In this document: in pieces, positions 26,033 through 34,020 of the stretch
Numbering within the stretch: position 1 is the stretch's first letter
How the letters are laid out: each line of letters opens with the position of its first letter
Assembly: GCA_937983055.1 (NCBI GenBank)
Contig: CALJLA010000211.1
Location: 1 to 64,000 of the forward strand
Length of the DNA: 64,000 nucleotides
From: an uncultured Pseudomonadota bacterium
GTDB taxonomy: Bacteria > Pseudomonadota > Gammaproteobacteria > Burkholderiales > Eutrophovitaceae
Direction: 5' to 3'
Notes under the pieces: model-generated
What the model was told of the DNA's origin: nothing
The model's database searches: none
What the model saw: only the letters and a program-made list of their open reading frames with translations
Position numbers and translations under genes: made by a program

Positions 26033-26860
26033 TCAGATCACGTCCGCGAACGAACGCTCTGTCTGACGAAAATAGATCACACCGGCCGCGAGCATGATCG
26101 TCGAGACCAAGATGCTGGACACGAGTACTCCGGGGTCGAGAACATAGTTCGGAAGTAGACTCCAGCGGAAGCCTTCAATTATGCCAACCATCGGGTTAAG
26201 CGAATAAAGCCAGCGCCAATGCTCGGGAATAACCGCGAGGCCGAACCCCACTGGCGAAATGAACAAGCCAAACTGAATCATGAAAGGTACAACATAGCGA
26301 AAATCCCGATAGCGCACGTTCAGGGCAGCCAACAAAAGCGTAAGCCCAATTGACACGAGTATCGCTAACACCAGGAACGCTGGTAACAAGAATGCGCGTG
26401 GGCTCGGCAAGAACTGATACCAGACCAAAAGAACGGCAAGAAGGGCCAGCGAAATGAGAAAATCGACGAAGCTCACGACCACTGCGCTGGCCGGCACAAT
26501 CAGCCTGGGAAAGTAGACTTTGGAAATAATGTTTGCATTCTGGATCAGGCTGTTGCTTCCCTCAGAAACCGCATTGGCAAAGAAATGCCACGGCAGCATC
26601 GCGCAGAACACCAGAATCGGATAGGGAACTCCGTCGGAAGGCAGCCGTGCGATGCGGCCGAACACTATGGTGAAGACGACCATTGTGAGGATCGGCCGCA
26701 GCACACTCCACGCCACGCCGATGACGGTCTGTTTATAGCGCACGAGAATATCGCGCCAGGCCAGGAAAGCGAACAACTCGCGGTACGCCCAGAGGTCACG
26801 CCAGTAACGACGCTCGGTGCGGCCTGCCTCGATTACGATTTCCTGTTGGCTACTTGCCAT
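26033..26860 (-). CDS. wzm: O-antigen/polysaccharide ABC exporter permease
   Basis: A 275-residue ABC-2 type membrane protein with six predicted helices. The N-terminal amphipathic stretch YRELFAFLAWRDILVRYKQT and the motif TVIGVAWSVLRPILTMVVF are typical of Wzm/TagG permeases. It forms the channel for undecaprenyl-linked polysaccharide together with Wzt, encoded next. Presence of this pair implies that the O-antigen is completed in the cytoplasm and exported whole, with no need for Wzx/Wzy. Its start overlaps the end of the truncated MarR-type gene by 28 bp. Confidence 0.93.
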   Translation of the reverse strand: MASSQQEIVIEAGRTERRYWRDLWAYRELFAFLAWRDILVRYKQTVIGVAWSVLRPILTMVVFTIVFGRIARLPSDGVPYPILVFCAMLPWHFFANAVSEGSNSLIQNANIISKVYFPRLIVPASAVVVSFVDFLISLALLAVLLVWYQFLPSPRAFLLPAFLVLAILVSIGLTLLLAALNVRYRDFRYVVPFMIQFGLFISPVGFGLAVIPEHWRWLYSLNPMVGIIEGFRWSLLPNYVLDPGVLVSSILVSTIMLAAGVIYFRQTERSFADVI

Positions 26861-27174
26861 TCCCGGTCTGCACTAGATTCGTTCAGCTTTCCAGCCTCGC
26901 GCTCAATCTCTGCCAGCTCGCGCTCTAGGCTTTCGTATTCGTCGAGTTTCAACTGCAGAAATCGCATATTGACTCTTGCCTTGTCTTTTATCCCTTTCGG
27001 GGTCAAGAAATGGAGATGCGACGGCTTGCTTTTATTCTGGCTAAAGGTGTCCACTTTTGTCAGCCCGTTCTCTGTGATGGTCCGAGAGAGGCGAACCCCC
27101 GCCGATAGTCGCGCAGGAGCCTGGGCCGCAAACCTCGATAAGCGTCGATCAAGCCGCCAGCGGCCGGCGTCCAT
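26833..27174 (-). pseudogene. 5'-truncated EPS-associated MarR-family regulator
   Basis: The C-terminal half, from about 27088 to 26833, matches the EPS-associated MarR-type regulators found at the head of polysaccharide clusters: NGLTKVDTF, then HFLTPKGIKDKARVNMRFL and a charged coiled-coil tail LDEYESLERELAEIERE. The winged-helix N-terminus with the DNA-recognition helix is missing. The open frame continues upstream only through unrelated sequence that overlaps the 3' end of the WecA-like gene, and only about 60 bp separate the two, too few for the lost part. The ATG at 27174 is therefore probably not a real start. It is either a broken regulator or a junction scar; the product, if made, cannot bind DNA in the usual way. 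Confidence 0.65.
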
Positions 27175-28237
27175 GACGGCCGCGACGCGTTCGCCGAAGC
27201 CGCCTGAGCAGCCAGCGCCACTGCACAGACATCAGCCAAGATGCCGCGAGCAGCCCAAGAAAACCGTAAAACAGCCAGTAGTCAGGCACGCCGGCGCGCC
27301 ACGCCAGGAACGCCATGGTCGCCAGCCCCAGCGCCAGTGAAAGCATCGTGAGCACGGCTGCGCCGGGCGACAGGTCGGCGGCAAGTAGCATATGGTAGAA
27401 GTGGTCGCGTCCTCCGCGGAAAGGGCTGTGGCCACGTCCAAGGCGTCGCAGGATCACGACACCCATGTCGATCAGCGGCACGGCCAGGAACCAGACTGCG
27501 ACAATCGGCGGCATGCGGTGCTCGCCGGCGCGGGCGACCTCGATGCTAAGCCATGTAAGCAGGAAGCCCAGAATCATGCTGCCAGAATCTCCCAGGAACA
27601 CCCGCGCATGAGGCTGCCAGGGAAAACGCATATTCATCACCCAGAAAGCGGCGAGTACGGCAATTACGGTCAGCAACAACTGCAGCGATACGACCCGGCC
27701 GGTGAGCATCGCACCGAACGCGAGAAACGCGAATGCCAGCAGGGCCAGTCCGGCGGCAAGTCCGTCGGCCCCATCGACAAGATTTATTGCGTTGATGAGA
27801 CCCAGTAAAGCGACGAGCGTAAACGGCACCGCCCAGTTGGGCAGAGATACGGGGCCAAAACCGAACAAGTCGCCGAGATGGAATACCGTGGTATGACCCC
27901 ATGACACCATGATCAGGCCGGCCACAAGCTGCGCGGCAAATTTCTGCCACGGGCTCAGGTCTCGCAGGTCGTCCAGCAGCCCGGCGATCATCAGCACCGC
28001 GAGGCCAGCGAGCAACGCGCGGTAGGGATACAGTGTGTCCACTAGCATCGGCGCTGCAAACAGCAAGCCGGCGAAGATCGCCGGACCGCCGATCAGCGGG
28101 ATAGCGCCGCGGTGGCGCTTGCGCCGGCAAGGATGATCGACCAGGCCGACCCGCTCCGCCAGGTGCGACAGCAGGCGCACAAAGAACAAGGTCACAACGA
28201 ATGCGGCGCCGTAGCGGATAAGATCGTCAGTACTCAT
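27149..28237 (-). CDS. WecA/MraY-family polyprenyl-phosphate sugar-1-phosphate transferase, copy 2
   Basis: A 362-residue multi-spanning membrane protein. Catalytic loops: LLDDLRDLSPWQK, NAINLVDGADGLAAG, FLGDSGSMILGF and GRDHFYHMLL. It is highly similar in order and sequence to the gene at 14356-15402 but has a more G+C-rich composition, like the core chromosome, and an Arg-rich C-terminus (RRLRRTRRGRHGRR). It is probably the resident initiating transferase, with the other copy imported. ATG at 28235-28237 gives the standard N-terminus; the longer open frame upstream lies in the neighbouring glycosyltransferase, which it overlaps by 11 bp. Confidence 0.88.
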   Translation of the reverse strand: MSTDDLIRYGAAFVVTLFFVRLLSHLAERVGLVDHPCRRKRHRGAIPLIGGPAIFAGLLFAAPMLVDTLYPYRALLAGLAVLMIAGLLDDLRDLSPWQKFAAQLVAGLIMVSWGHTTVFHLGDLFGFGPVSLPNWAVPFTLVALLGLINAINLVDGADGLAAGLALLAFAFLAFGAMLTGRVVSLQLLLTVIAVLAAFWVMNMRFPWQPHARVFLGDSGSMILGFLLTWLSIEVARAGEHRMPPIVAVWFLAVPLIDMGVVILRRLGRGHSPFRGGRDHFYHMLLAADLSPGAAVLTMLSLALGLATMAFLAWRAGVPDYWLFYGFLGLLAASWLMSVQWRWLLRRLRRTRRGRHGRRPLAA

Positions 28238-28988
28238 CGGGCCGCCGGAAAAATTGGCCAACACGCCAACCCAGCTTGCGCGCAATCCAGAGCGGGGTTC
28301 GGGCGATGCCGAAGCGTCGGGCGATCTGCCAGGACTCGTGATTTCCGCGATAGATATTGCGTAGCGACCGGGTAGACTGCCCGCCGCTGCGCATTCGCAC
28401 AAGCACTTGGGGAATGTGTACTGAGCGGATCTTGCGCTCGATGAACAGTCGCACCATCAGGTCGAAATCGGCATGGTAGCGGTAGCGCAGATCAAAGCCA
28501 CCCATATCTCGTAGGAGTGAAGTGCGGACGAAGAGTGTCGGATGCGCCGGGTGCCACCCAGCTTCAAACATGCCGGGCGTGAAGGCTTTTGATCGCCAGT
28601 AACGCAGCACGCGCTGCGGATCGCTACGTTTAACATAGATTAAGTCCGCATGTGCAGCCTCGACGTCGCTCTCTGAAAGGGCCTCGGCGACTGCCTCTAA
28701 GGCACGATCGTGATGATACACATCGTCCGCGTTCAGGAAACCAAGGTAGTCGCCACTCGCCGCCGCGATTCCCTTGTTCATGGCGTCGTACAGCCCGCGG
28801 TCCGGTTCCGAGATCAAACGCGCGAAACTGCTGCGATAGCGCTCCAGGACCGCCAATGTGCCGTCGCTCGAGGCCCCGTCTACGACGATGTGCTCGACTT
28901 CGCGCCAGGTCTGGCAGCGCACCGACTCCACCGCCTCGGCGATGGTGTTCTGTGCATTCAGGCAGACCGTGACTACAGTTAGCTTCAT
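28227..28988 (-). CDS. Glycosyltransferase family 2
   Basis: A 253-residue GT-A enzyme of the WcaA/colanic-type group: KLTVVTVCLNAQNTIAEAVE, HIVVDGASSDGT, DRGLYDAMNKGIAAASG and FLNADDVYH. The EPDRGLYDAMNKG motif is characteristic. It has no membrane anchor. It is placed before the second WecA-like gene with a small overlap and probably adds an early sugar of the polysaccharide unit. Confidence 0.88.
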   Translation of the reverse strand: MKLTVVTVCLNAQNTIAEAVESVRCQTWREVEHIVVDGASSDGTLAVLERYRSSFARLISEPDRGLYDAMNKGIAAASGDYLGFLNADDVYHHDRALEAVAEALSESDVEAAHADLIYVKRSDPQRVLRYWRSKAFTPGMFEAGWHPAHPTLFVRTSLLRDMGGFDLRYRYHADFDLMVRLFIERKIRSVHIPQVLVRMRSGGQSTRSLRNIYRGNHESWQIARRFGIARTPLWIARKLGWRVGQFFRRPDEY

Positions 28989-29005
28989 GACAACTTTTCG
29001 GCAGT

Positions 29006-30319
29006 TCAGTCCGGTTGGGCGGGATCGCGCAGCCCGCGCTGCTGCCGACCGCCGTCGGCGTGCGCGGCAGCTGCGGCGTTCAGCACCGTCTCATACAGCG
29101 AGAGATGCCGGCGCGCGATCGTTTCCGGGCCAAACTCGGCCAGCACCTTTTCTCGTGCACGCGCCGCCAGGGTACGGCGGCGCGGCTCGTCTTCCAGCAC
29201 CCACCTCAACCCATGGGCGAGGTCCTCCACTTCAAAGGCCGCCGCCAGGTAACCGTTCGCCCGGTGCTCGATCATGTCCGGCATGCCGCCGATATCGAAA
29301 GCCACCGAGGGAGTGCCGCAGGCCAGTGCCTCCAGAACGGTATTCGACAGGTTTTCCTGCTCGGACGGCGCCACGAACACGTCGGCTGCGCTGTAGGCAA
29401 TCGCCATCGAAAGGTCATCCCCCAGCGTGCCTAGGAAAGCACACGCCAGGCCAAGATCCGGAGGCGTCGCAGGCGGGCTGGCGCCGACCACCATCGCCAT
29501 CGCCCCCGCACCGGCGGGTGATTTCGCCATACGCCTCAACGCCTCAACAAGGTAGCGGTACCCCTTTCGCGTCTCGCTGGTAGCCCGCAGCGCCCCGAAC
29601 AGCACGATGCGCCGGTCCTTCGGCAAACCAAGCAGATCGCGCGCCATTGACTTGTCCAGCGGCCGGTAAACAGCCGTATCGATGGCGTTCGGTATTACAC
29701 TGACCGGAAACTCACCCAGCAACGGGCTGCGCATCGCCAAGTCGCCCAACCAGCGGCTAGGCGTCACCACGGCGAGCGGTAGCCTTGGGTAGGCCTTCGC
29801 CTTGCGCCGCCAGCCCAGGCGCGACAAATCCCACTCCCGCGACGAACCCAGCAGCGGGCAGCGCCCACAGCCTTCGGCAAAGCGGCCGCAGCCCTGGTCA
29901 TAATGACAGCCGCCAGTGAACGCCCACATGTCATGCAGAGTCCACACCAGCGGACGGCCGAAGCGCCGGAAGTTTCCCACGTTGACCGCACCCCCGGTTA
30001 TCCAGTGCAAATGCACCACGTCCGGCGCCAAACCGGCTGCCCGTCGCGGCATGCGGTCCGGCAGCCAACCTGGATAGAACGTCGCCTTGCTGCGCCGTCG
30101 GTAGGCAAGCACCGGCAACAGGTCAGCGGCCGGGCGCAGCGGTGCTGTCAGCAACTCCCAGGCGTTCGCTGGACCCACCACGCTGGCCTCGTCGCCGTGC
30201 TTGACCTGCACCAGCATCCGCGCGTCCACGCCGATCGCACGTAGCGCATGGTGCAGACGGTGCGCGGCACGCGCGGCGCCTCCGCGCCGGTCTTCGCTGT
30301 TGACGATGAGCGCTTTCAC
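29006..30319 (-). CDS. Glycosyltransferase family 4
   Basis: A GT-B glycosyltransferase (437 residues from the GTG chosen) with the start KALIVNSEDRRGGAARAAHR typical of WcaC-like enzymes, HLHWITGGAVNV and WTLHDMWAFTGGCHYDQGC in the acceptor half, and the donor-site sequence SEQENLSNTVLEALACGTPSVAF. GTG at 30317-30319 was chosen because it begins the conserved motif and leaves 19 bp after the upstream gene; an in-frame GTG at 30356-30358 would overlap that gene. Cys pairs around GCGRFAEGCGRCP are usual for this subgroup. The sugar is unknown. Confidence 0.87.
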   Translation of the reverse strand: MKALIVNSEDRRGGAARAAHRLHHALRAIGVDARMLVQVKHGDEASVVGPANAWELLTAPLRPAADLLPVLAYRRRSKATFYPGWLPDRMPRRAAGLAPDVVHLHWITGGAVNVGNFRRFGRPLVWTLHDMWAFTGGCHYDQGCGRFAEGCGRCPLLGSSREWDLSRLGWRRKAKAYPRLPLAVVTPSRWLGDLAMRSPLLGEFPVSVIPNAIDTAVYRPLDKSMARDLLGLPKDRRIVLFGALRATSETRKGYRYLVEALRRMAKSPAGAGAMAMVVGASPPATPPDLGLACAFLGTLGDDLSMAIAYSAADVFVAPSEQENLSNTVLEALACGTPSVAFDIGGMPDMIEHRANGYLAAAFEVEDLAHGLRWVLEDEPRRRTLAARAREKVLAEFGPETIARRHLSLYETVLNAAAAAHADGGRQQRGLRDPAQPD

Positions 30320-30338
30320 CGGCTCGCGTAGACCGGGT

Positions 30339-31118
30339 TCATCCAGCTTTGATCGCACATCGGCCGGAATAGTCGATCCGGTGAAGCATCAGCGGCAGTC
30401 GGTGCCGGGAAATATACTCGTCGACCGCCCTGCGCGCTCCCTGCCAATGACCGTAATCGTCGATAATCAGGACGCCGCCCGGCACCAGGCGCGGATACAG
30501 ATGCTCGAGCTCGTGGCTGGTCGATTCGTACCAGTCGGTGTCGAGCCGCAACATGGCGATGCGCCCGGGCGCCTGGCCGGGCAGGGTATCCTCCACCCTG
30601 CCCTGCACGAAGTGCAGCTTTTCTGCTGGGTAACCGGTGCCGGCCAACGCGCTGCGCACCGCCGCAAGTGGCGCTTCGCACCAGACCGACTCCGCGCTGG
30701 TGCGATCGCTTTGCGCAGCCAACAAATCCTCTGCACGCTCGCCGGTAAGCGACACGTCCAGGGCGCCCGGTGCGGTCATGCCCTCGAAGGTGTCGAACAG
30801 ATACAACTCACGCGTCCGGTCGCCCAGCCGAACAAGCGTTTGGGCGACCGCCATCATGCTGCCGCCGCGCCAGACGCCGCACTCGACGAAGTCGCCGTCG
30901 ATCCCGGCCTCGACCAAGTAGCGTACCGACTCGCACAGCGCGGCGATGCGCAACGGCGAGGTCATCGTGTAATCGCGCACACGCTCCACAGTGCGTGCAA
31001 TCTCTGGGTCCAGGTCGTGCGGCAGCGCACGATAGCGCACGAGGTCGTAGCCACTGGCACGCAAGCCACGGCGCAGCCAGTCGAATGGCTTTCTAAGAGC
31101 GGTGCTCAGCCGTTTCAT
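30339..31118 (-). CDS. TylF/MycF-family O-methyltransferase
   Basis: A 259-residue SAM-dependent enzyme of the macrocin O-methyltransferase family: DGDFVECGVWRGGSMMAVAQ (about 74-93) is the SAM site, LYLFDTFEGM the family hallmark, and LRLDTDWYESTSHELE plus IIDDYGHWQGARRAVDE the Mg-binding region. Members methylate sugar hydroxyls. It lies in a run of glycosyl- and methyltransferases, pointing to O-methylated sugars in the polysaccharide. Confidence 0.88.
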   Translation of the reverse strand: MKRLSTALRKPFDWLRRGLRASGYDLVRYRALPHDLDPEIARTVERVRDYTMTSPLRIAALCESVRYLVEAGIDGDFVECGVWRGGSMMAVAQTLVRLGDRTRELYLFDTFEGMTAPGALDVSLTGERAEDLLAAQSDRTSAESVWCEAPLAAVRSALAGTGYPAEKLHFVQGRVEDTLPGQAPGRIAMLRLDTDWYESTSHELEHLYPRLVPGGVLIIDDYGHWQGARRAVDEYISRHRLPLMLHRIDYSGRCAIKAG

Positions 31119-31146
31119 TGCCCACCCCCCGCATCCTTGGACGACC

Positions 31147-32139
31147 TCATCGACGCCCGCTCAGCGCGCGCAGCAATCGGCCGGCGACGCGGCGCCACAC
31201 CGGCGTCCGGAACATCGTCCGCTGAGTGAAATTGTCCGCCCGAGCATCGCGAATCAGATAAGGCGGGTGACGAAGGGGCAAAGCCATCGCTTCGCACGGC
31301 AAGGCCGCAAAGCGATTGCGGCGATTCAAGGTATGCGTCGCCATGTCGCCGAACCCTATGTTCGACACAAGGTTGACGCTCGGCAGCACGGTCAGCGCGC
31401 TGTGAACCCAGGCGGAGAAGGTCCAGCGATACGCCCATGAGGTATTCCGCCACGCCCAAGTGGCCTCGAAGATCCTCGACCAGTAGGCCGCGGCCGACCG
31501 ATCCTGGAGTATATCCATCAGCCAGCCGCCGTCGCGAAGCTCCGGCCACAGCGACATGCGGTGGTCGTACAACTGCCAGGCACGGCGCCAGCTCGCCCAG
31601 CCCCAGATGTGGGTGAAGCGGGAAAAGTAGTAACTGTAAGGCGTGCGCCGACGCCCGAACTGGAAGTTGTCGCCGGAGATCATGCACACACGGTCGTCGT
31701 CCCGGTAGCGCTCGAGCAACTCGGCGGCAAACGCAAAGAAGGTCGGATGGGCGACGCAATCGTCCTCCAGGATGATGCCGGCATCCACTTGCTCGAAAAA
31801 CCACGTTATCGCCTCGCTGACCGCCCGCTTGCAGCCGAGATTTGCGCCGCGAAACAAAGTGTCGACCTGGCAGGGCCAGTCGACGGCGTCTGCCAGCCGC
31901 TGCACCGCCAGCACTTGGTCGCGTTCGCCCGGCCGATCGGCACGCGGTCCGTCGACCGCAAGGAACAGCCTGCGCGGCCGCACCGGGCGGACTGCATCGA
32001 TGACCGCCCGGGTGTTGTCCGGCCGGTTGAAGGCGAGAATCAGGACTGGCGCACAATCGCGTCGCACAGCGGGCAATTCGCCCGCGACCGCGAGCGCGGC
32101 GGCAACACCCGGCGAGTTGGTAACGCGCAGTTGTTCCAC
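31147..32139 (-). CDS. Glycosyltransferase (GT2/GNT-I-like fold)
   Basis: A 330-residue protein beginning PVLILAFNRPDNTRAVIDAV after a short leader, with LFRGANLGCKRAVSEAITW, a clear acidic motif ILEDDCVAHPTFF and GDNFQF, and HIWGWASWRRAWQLYD. The family is found in O-antigen clusters and is often labelled glycosyltransferase or HlpA-like; it resembles the GNT-I GT-A group. There is no ATG near the conserved start; GTG at 32137-32139 with GAGG upstream was chosen, 11 bp after the preceding methyltransferase stop. A longer open frame upstream lies inside that gene and is not family-like. Confidence 0.78.
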   Translation of the reverse strand: MEQLRVTNSPGVAAALAVAGELPAVRRDCAPVLILAFNRPDNTRAVIDAVRPVRPRRLFLAVDGPRADRPGERDQVLAVQRLADAVDWPCQVDTLFRGANLGCKRAVSEAITWFFEQVDAGIILEDDCVAHPTFFAFAAELLERYRDDDRVCMISGDNFQFGRRRTPYSYYFSRFTHIWGWASWRRAWQLYDHRMSLWPELRDGGWLMDILQDRSAAAYWSRIFEATWAWRNTSWAYRWTFSAWVHSALTVLPSVNLVSNIGFGDMATHTLNRRNRFAALPCEAMALPLRHPPYLIRDARADNFTQRTMFRTPVWRRVAGRLLRALSGRR

Positions 32140-32150
32140 GGCCTCGAATT

Positions 32151-33086
32151 CTACCCAAGCGCGCCGTCGTCCGGCTGCGCCGATGTCGGCCGCGCGGGCA
32201 GATCGACGACCTCGAAACCTTGCCGGAGCAGCGCGGCGCGCAGCGCCGGCTCCGGCGCCTGGCGCAGGATCACCGCACCGAGCAGGCCGAACTGATTGAT
32301 GCCGAGCGCGCACAGACGATCATACCGGGCGATCTGCCTGCGTACGCGCCGGAAGACAGCTGACGCCGGCTCAGCGCGCTCGAACTCCACCCGGGGAAAG
32401 TATGCGTCGTTGATTCCCTTGAACGCGACCGTCGGGAAACCTGCGCCCAATGCCACCTTGGACAGCTCGCGACGCGAGATGCCGTAGACGTAATTGCCGA
32501 GCTCCTCAAAGCGATGGCCGTGCACTGGACGTCCGAGCAGCCGCTTCGCCAGGTTTTTCAGCCAGCGGCTGGCGGCCGTAACCGGGGTATCCGGAATCTC
32601 GTGGTCGCAGGGTTCGATCAGAAGCACGCCGCGGCGCGCCACCCTCAGCATCTCGTACAGCGCCATCATCGGTCGCGGGAAGTGATGATAGGACTCCTTG
32701 CACAGCACGAAGTCAAAGGCGTTGTCGTCGAAGCTCAGCGCCTCGGCGTTCTCAACGCGATAATCGGAGATGAGGCCGGCCTGCTTCGCCTCCCCAAGCA
32801 GAGTGCCGGAAATGTCGGTCGCCAGCGCCCGCGCGCCATGGGTGGCAAGATATGCGGCATCCAGCCCATAGCGCCCGTCACCCACCGTCAGCCATTGCGC
32901 GCCCGGAAAGGTATCCAGCAGCGGCGCCGCCAGCTGGTACATGCGGCCCATGCGCCAGCCATTGACGGTGCCCGGCTGAAGCCAGGCGGCCGCCAATGCG
33001 GCTTTGCTGCCGTCGCGCGTATACGCATCGTAGGCGCCCTCGTGCGACCTGTAGCTGCGTTGCACGAACTCTGAATGATCAGTCAT
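32151..33086 (-). CDS. Class I SAM methyltransferase
   Basis: A 311-residue methyltransferase. The SAM site is somewhat altered (WLTVGDGRYGLDAAYLATHG where DxGxGxG is usual) but the downstream motifs ALATDISG, VENAEALSFDDNAFDFVLC and ESYHHFPRP are standard for type-11 enzymes. It occurs between glycosyltransferases, so a sugar or lipid-linked intermediate is the likely substrate. Short spacing (6 bp and 11 bp) joins it to the operon. Confidence 0.82.
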   Translation of the reverse strand: MTDHSEFVQRSYRSHEGAYDAYTRDGSKAALAAAWLQPGTVNGWRMGRMYQLAAPLLDTFPGAQWLTVGDGRYGLDAAYLATHGARALATDISGTLLGEAKQAGLISDYRVENAEALSFDDNAFDFVLCKESYHHFPRPMMALYEMLRVARRGVLLIEPCDHEIPDTPVTAASRWLKNLAKRLLGRPVHGHRFEELGNYVYGISRRELSKVALGAGFPTVAFKGINDAYFPRVEFERAEPASAVFRRVRRQIARYDRLCALGINQFGLLGAVILRQAPEPALRAALLRQGFEVVDLPARPTSAQPDDGALG

Positions 33087-33092
33087 ATTTCA

Positions 33093-33959
33093 TCAATCTC
33101 CTGGCGCGCGCCTCGGAAACGGCCGATGCGCGACGCCCTGCCAGACGATCCTGAGCAACGCTCGTGCCCAGACGTTAATGAGCGCCGGCAACTTCGCCAG
33201 CACCGGTGCGGCGAGCAGCACAAACGCGCTCCGATGTAACGGATTAAGCGGCGTCTTGATCGAGAACAGCCTGCGCACGAATTCCACTCCGACGAGCCGG
33301 TCGAGATCGTGAAAGCCCGTGGTCTGCGCGTTCGCACGCAGCGCAACCGCGGGGTCGGTCAGGCACCGGTAGCCCAGCCGGTGAGCGCGCAGAGTGTACT
33401 CATAGTCGGAGAAATAGTGCGGGAGCAACCGCGGACGGAAGCCGCCGATGCGCCGCATGTCGCCCCAACGCAGGAACAGCCCGCGCGTGGGCAGGCAATT
33501 GATTTCGCTCGGCACATCGGCAATGCGGAAACGGAAGCGCAGCAGATCAGCATGCACGCCGGTTTCGCGCACCTGCCCTAAGCGCTCGTCCTCCAGCTGC
33601 GCGCACAGTAGAGCGCCCGGTTGATCGGAGAGCAAGCGCACGCCACGAGCAATGAAGTCGGCTTGAAAACGCGTATCGTCATTGGCAATCACGACTGTAT
33701 CGGTGTCCGGGGCACCGATGCGCAGCAGATGCTCGTATCCGCGCTGCAGGCTGCCGGCCCACCACAGCCCCCCATCTCCGCGCAGCACGGTCGCTTGCGG
33801 CCACAACTCGAGCACCATGTCCTTCGTACCGTCGCTGGAACCGTCGTCGATGACCAGCAACGATACCGCTGGGAATGTCTGCAAGCGCAGATCTTCGATG
33901 AACTGCCGAGTGAGCGCGCAGCGATTATGCACCGGCAGCAGCACATGCACAGTGCTCAT
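33093..33959 (-). CDS. Glycosyltransferase family 2 (paralogue of the gene at 16020-16865)
   Basis: A 288-residue GT-A enzyme with VHVLLPVHNRCALTRQFIED, LLVIDDGSSDGTKDMV, GGLWWAGSLQRGYEHL, VIANDDTRFQADFI and LLPHYFSDYEYTLRAHRLG. The motif order and spacing match the gene at 16020-16865, so the two arose by duplication or separate import of the same family; base composition differs (G+C-rich here). It is likely a rhamnosyl- or similar transferase. A 61-bp gap separates it from fcl. Confidence 0.87.
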   Translation of the reverse strand: MSTVHVLLPVHNRCALTRQFIEDLRLQTFPAVSLLVIDDGSSDGTKDMVLELWPQATVLRGDGGLWWAGSLQRGYEHLLRIGAPDTDTVVIANDDTRFQADFIARGVRLLSDQPGALLCAQLEDERLGQVRETGVHADLLRFRFRIADVPSEINCLPTRGLFLRWGDMRRIGGFRPRLLPHYFSDYEYTLRAHRLGYRCLTDPAVALRANAQTTGFHDLDRLVGVEFVRRLFSIKTPLNPLHRSAFVLLAAPVLAKLPALINVWARALLRIVWQGVAHRPFPRRAPGD

Positions 33960-34020
33960 TTCTGGATTGCCCTGGATGGCTTTGCCGGCAATCCCGCGAT
34001 AGTGCTGTTACGCCACAAAA

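Noticed and set aside
26833..27174. Intact 113-residue novel protein
   Set aside because: Only the C-terminal half is family-like, and the rest overlaps the 3' end of the wecA-like gene in another frame.
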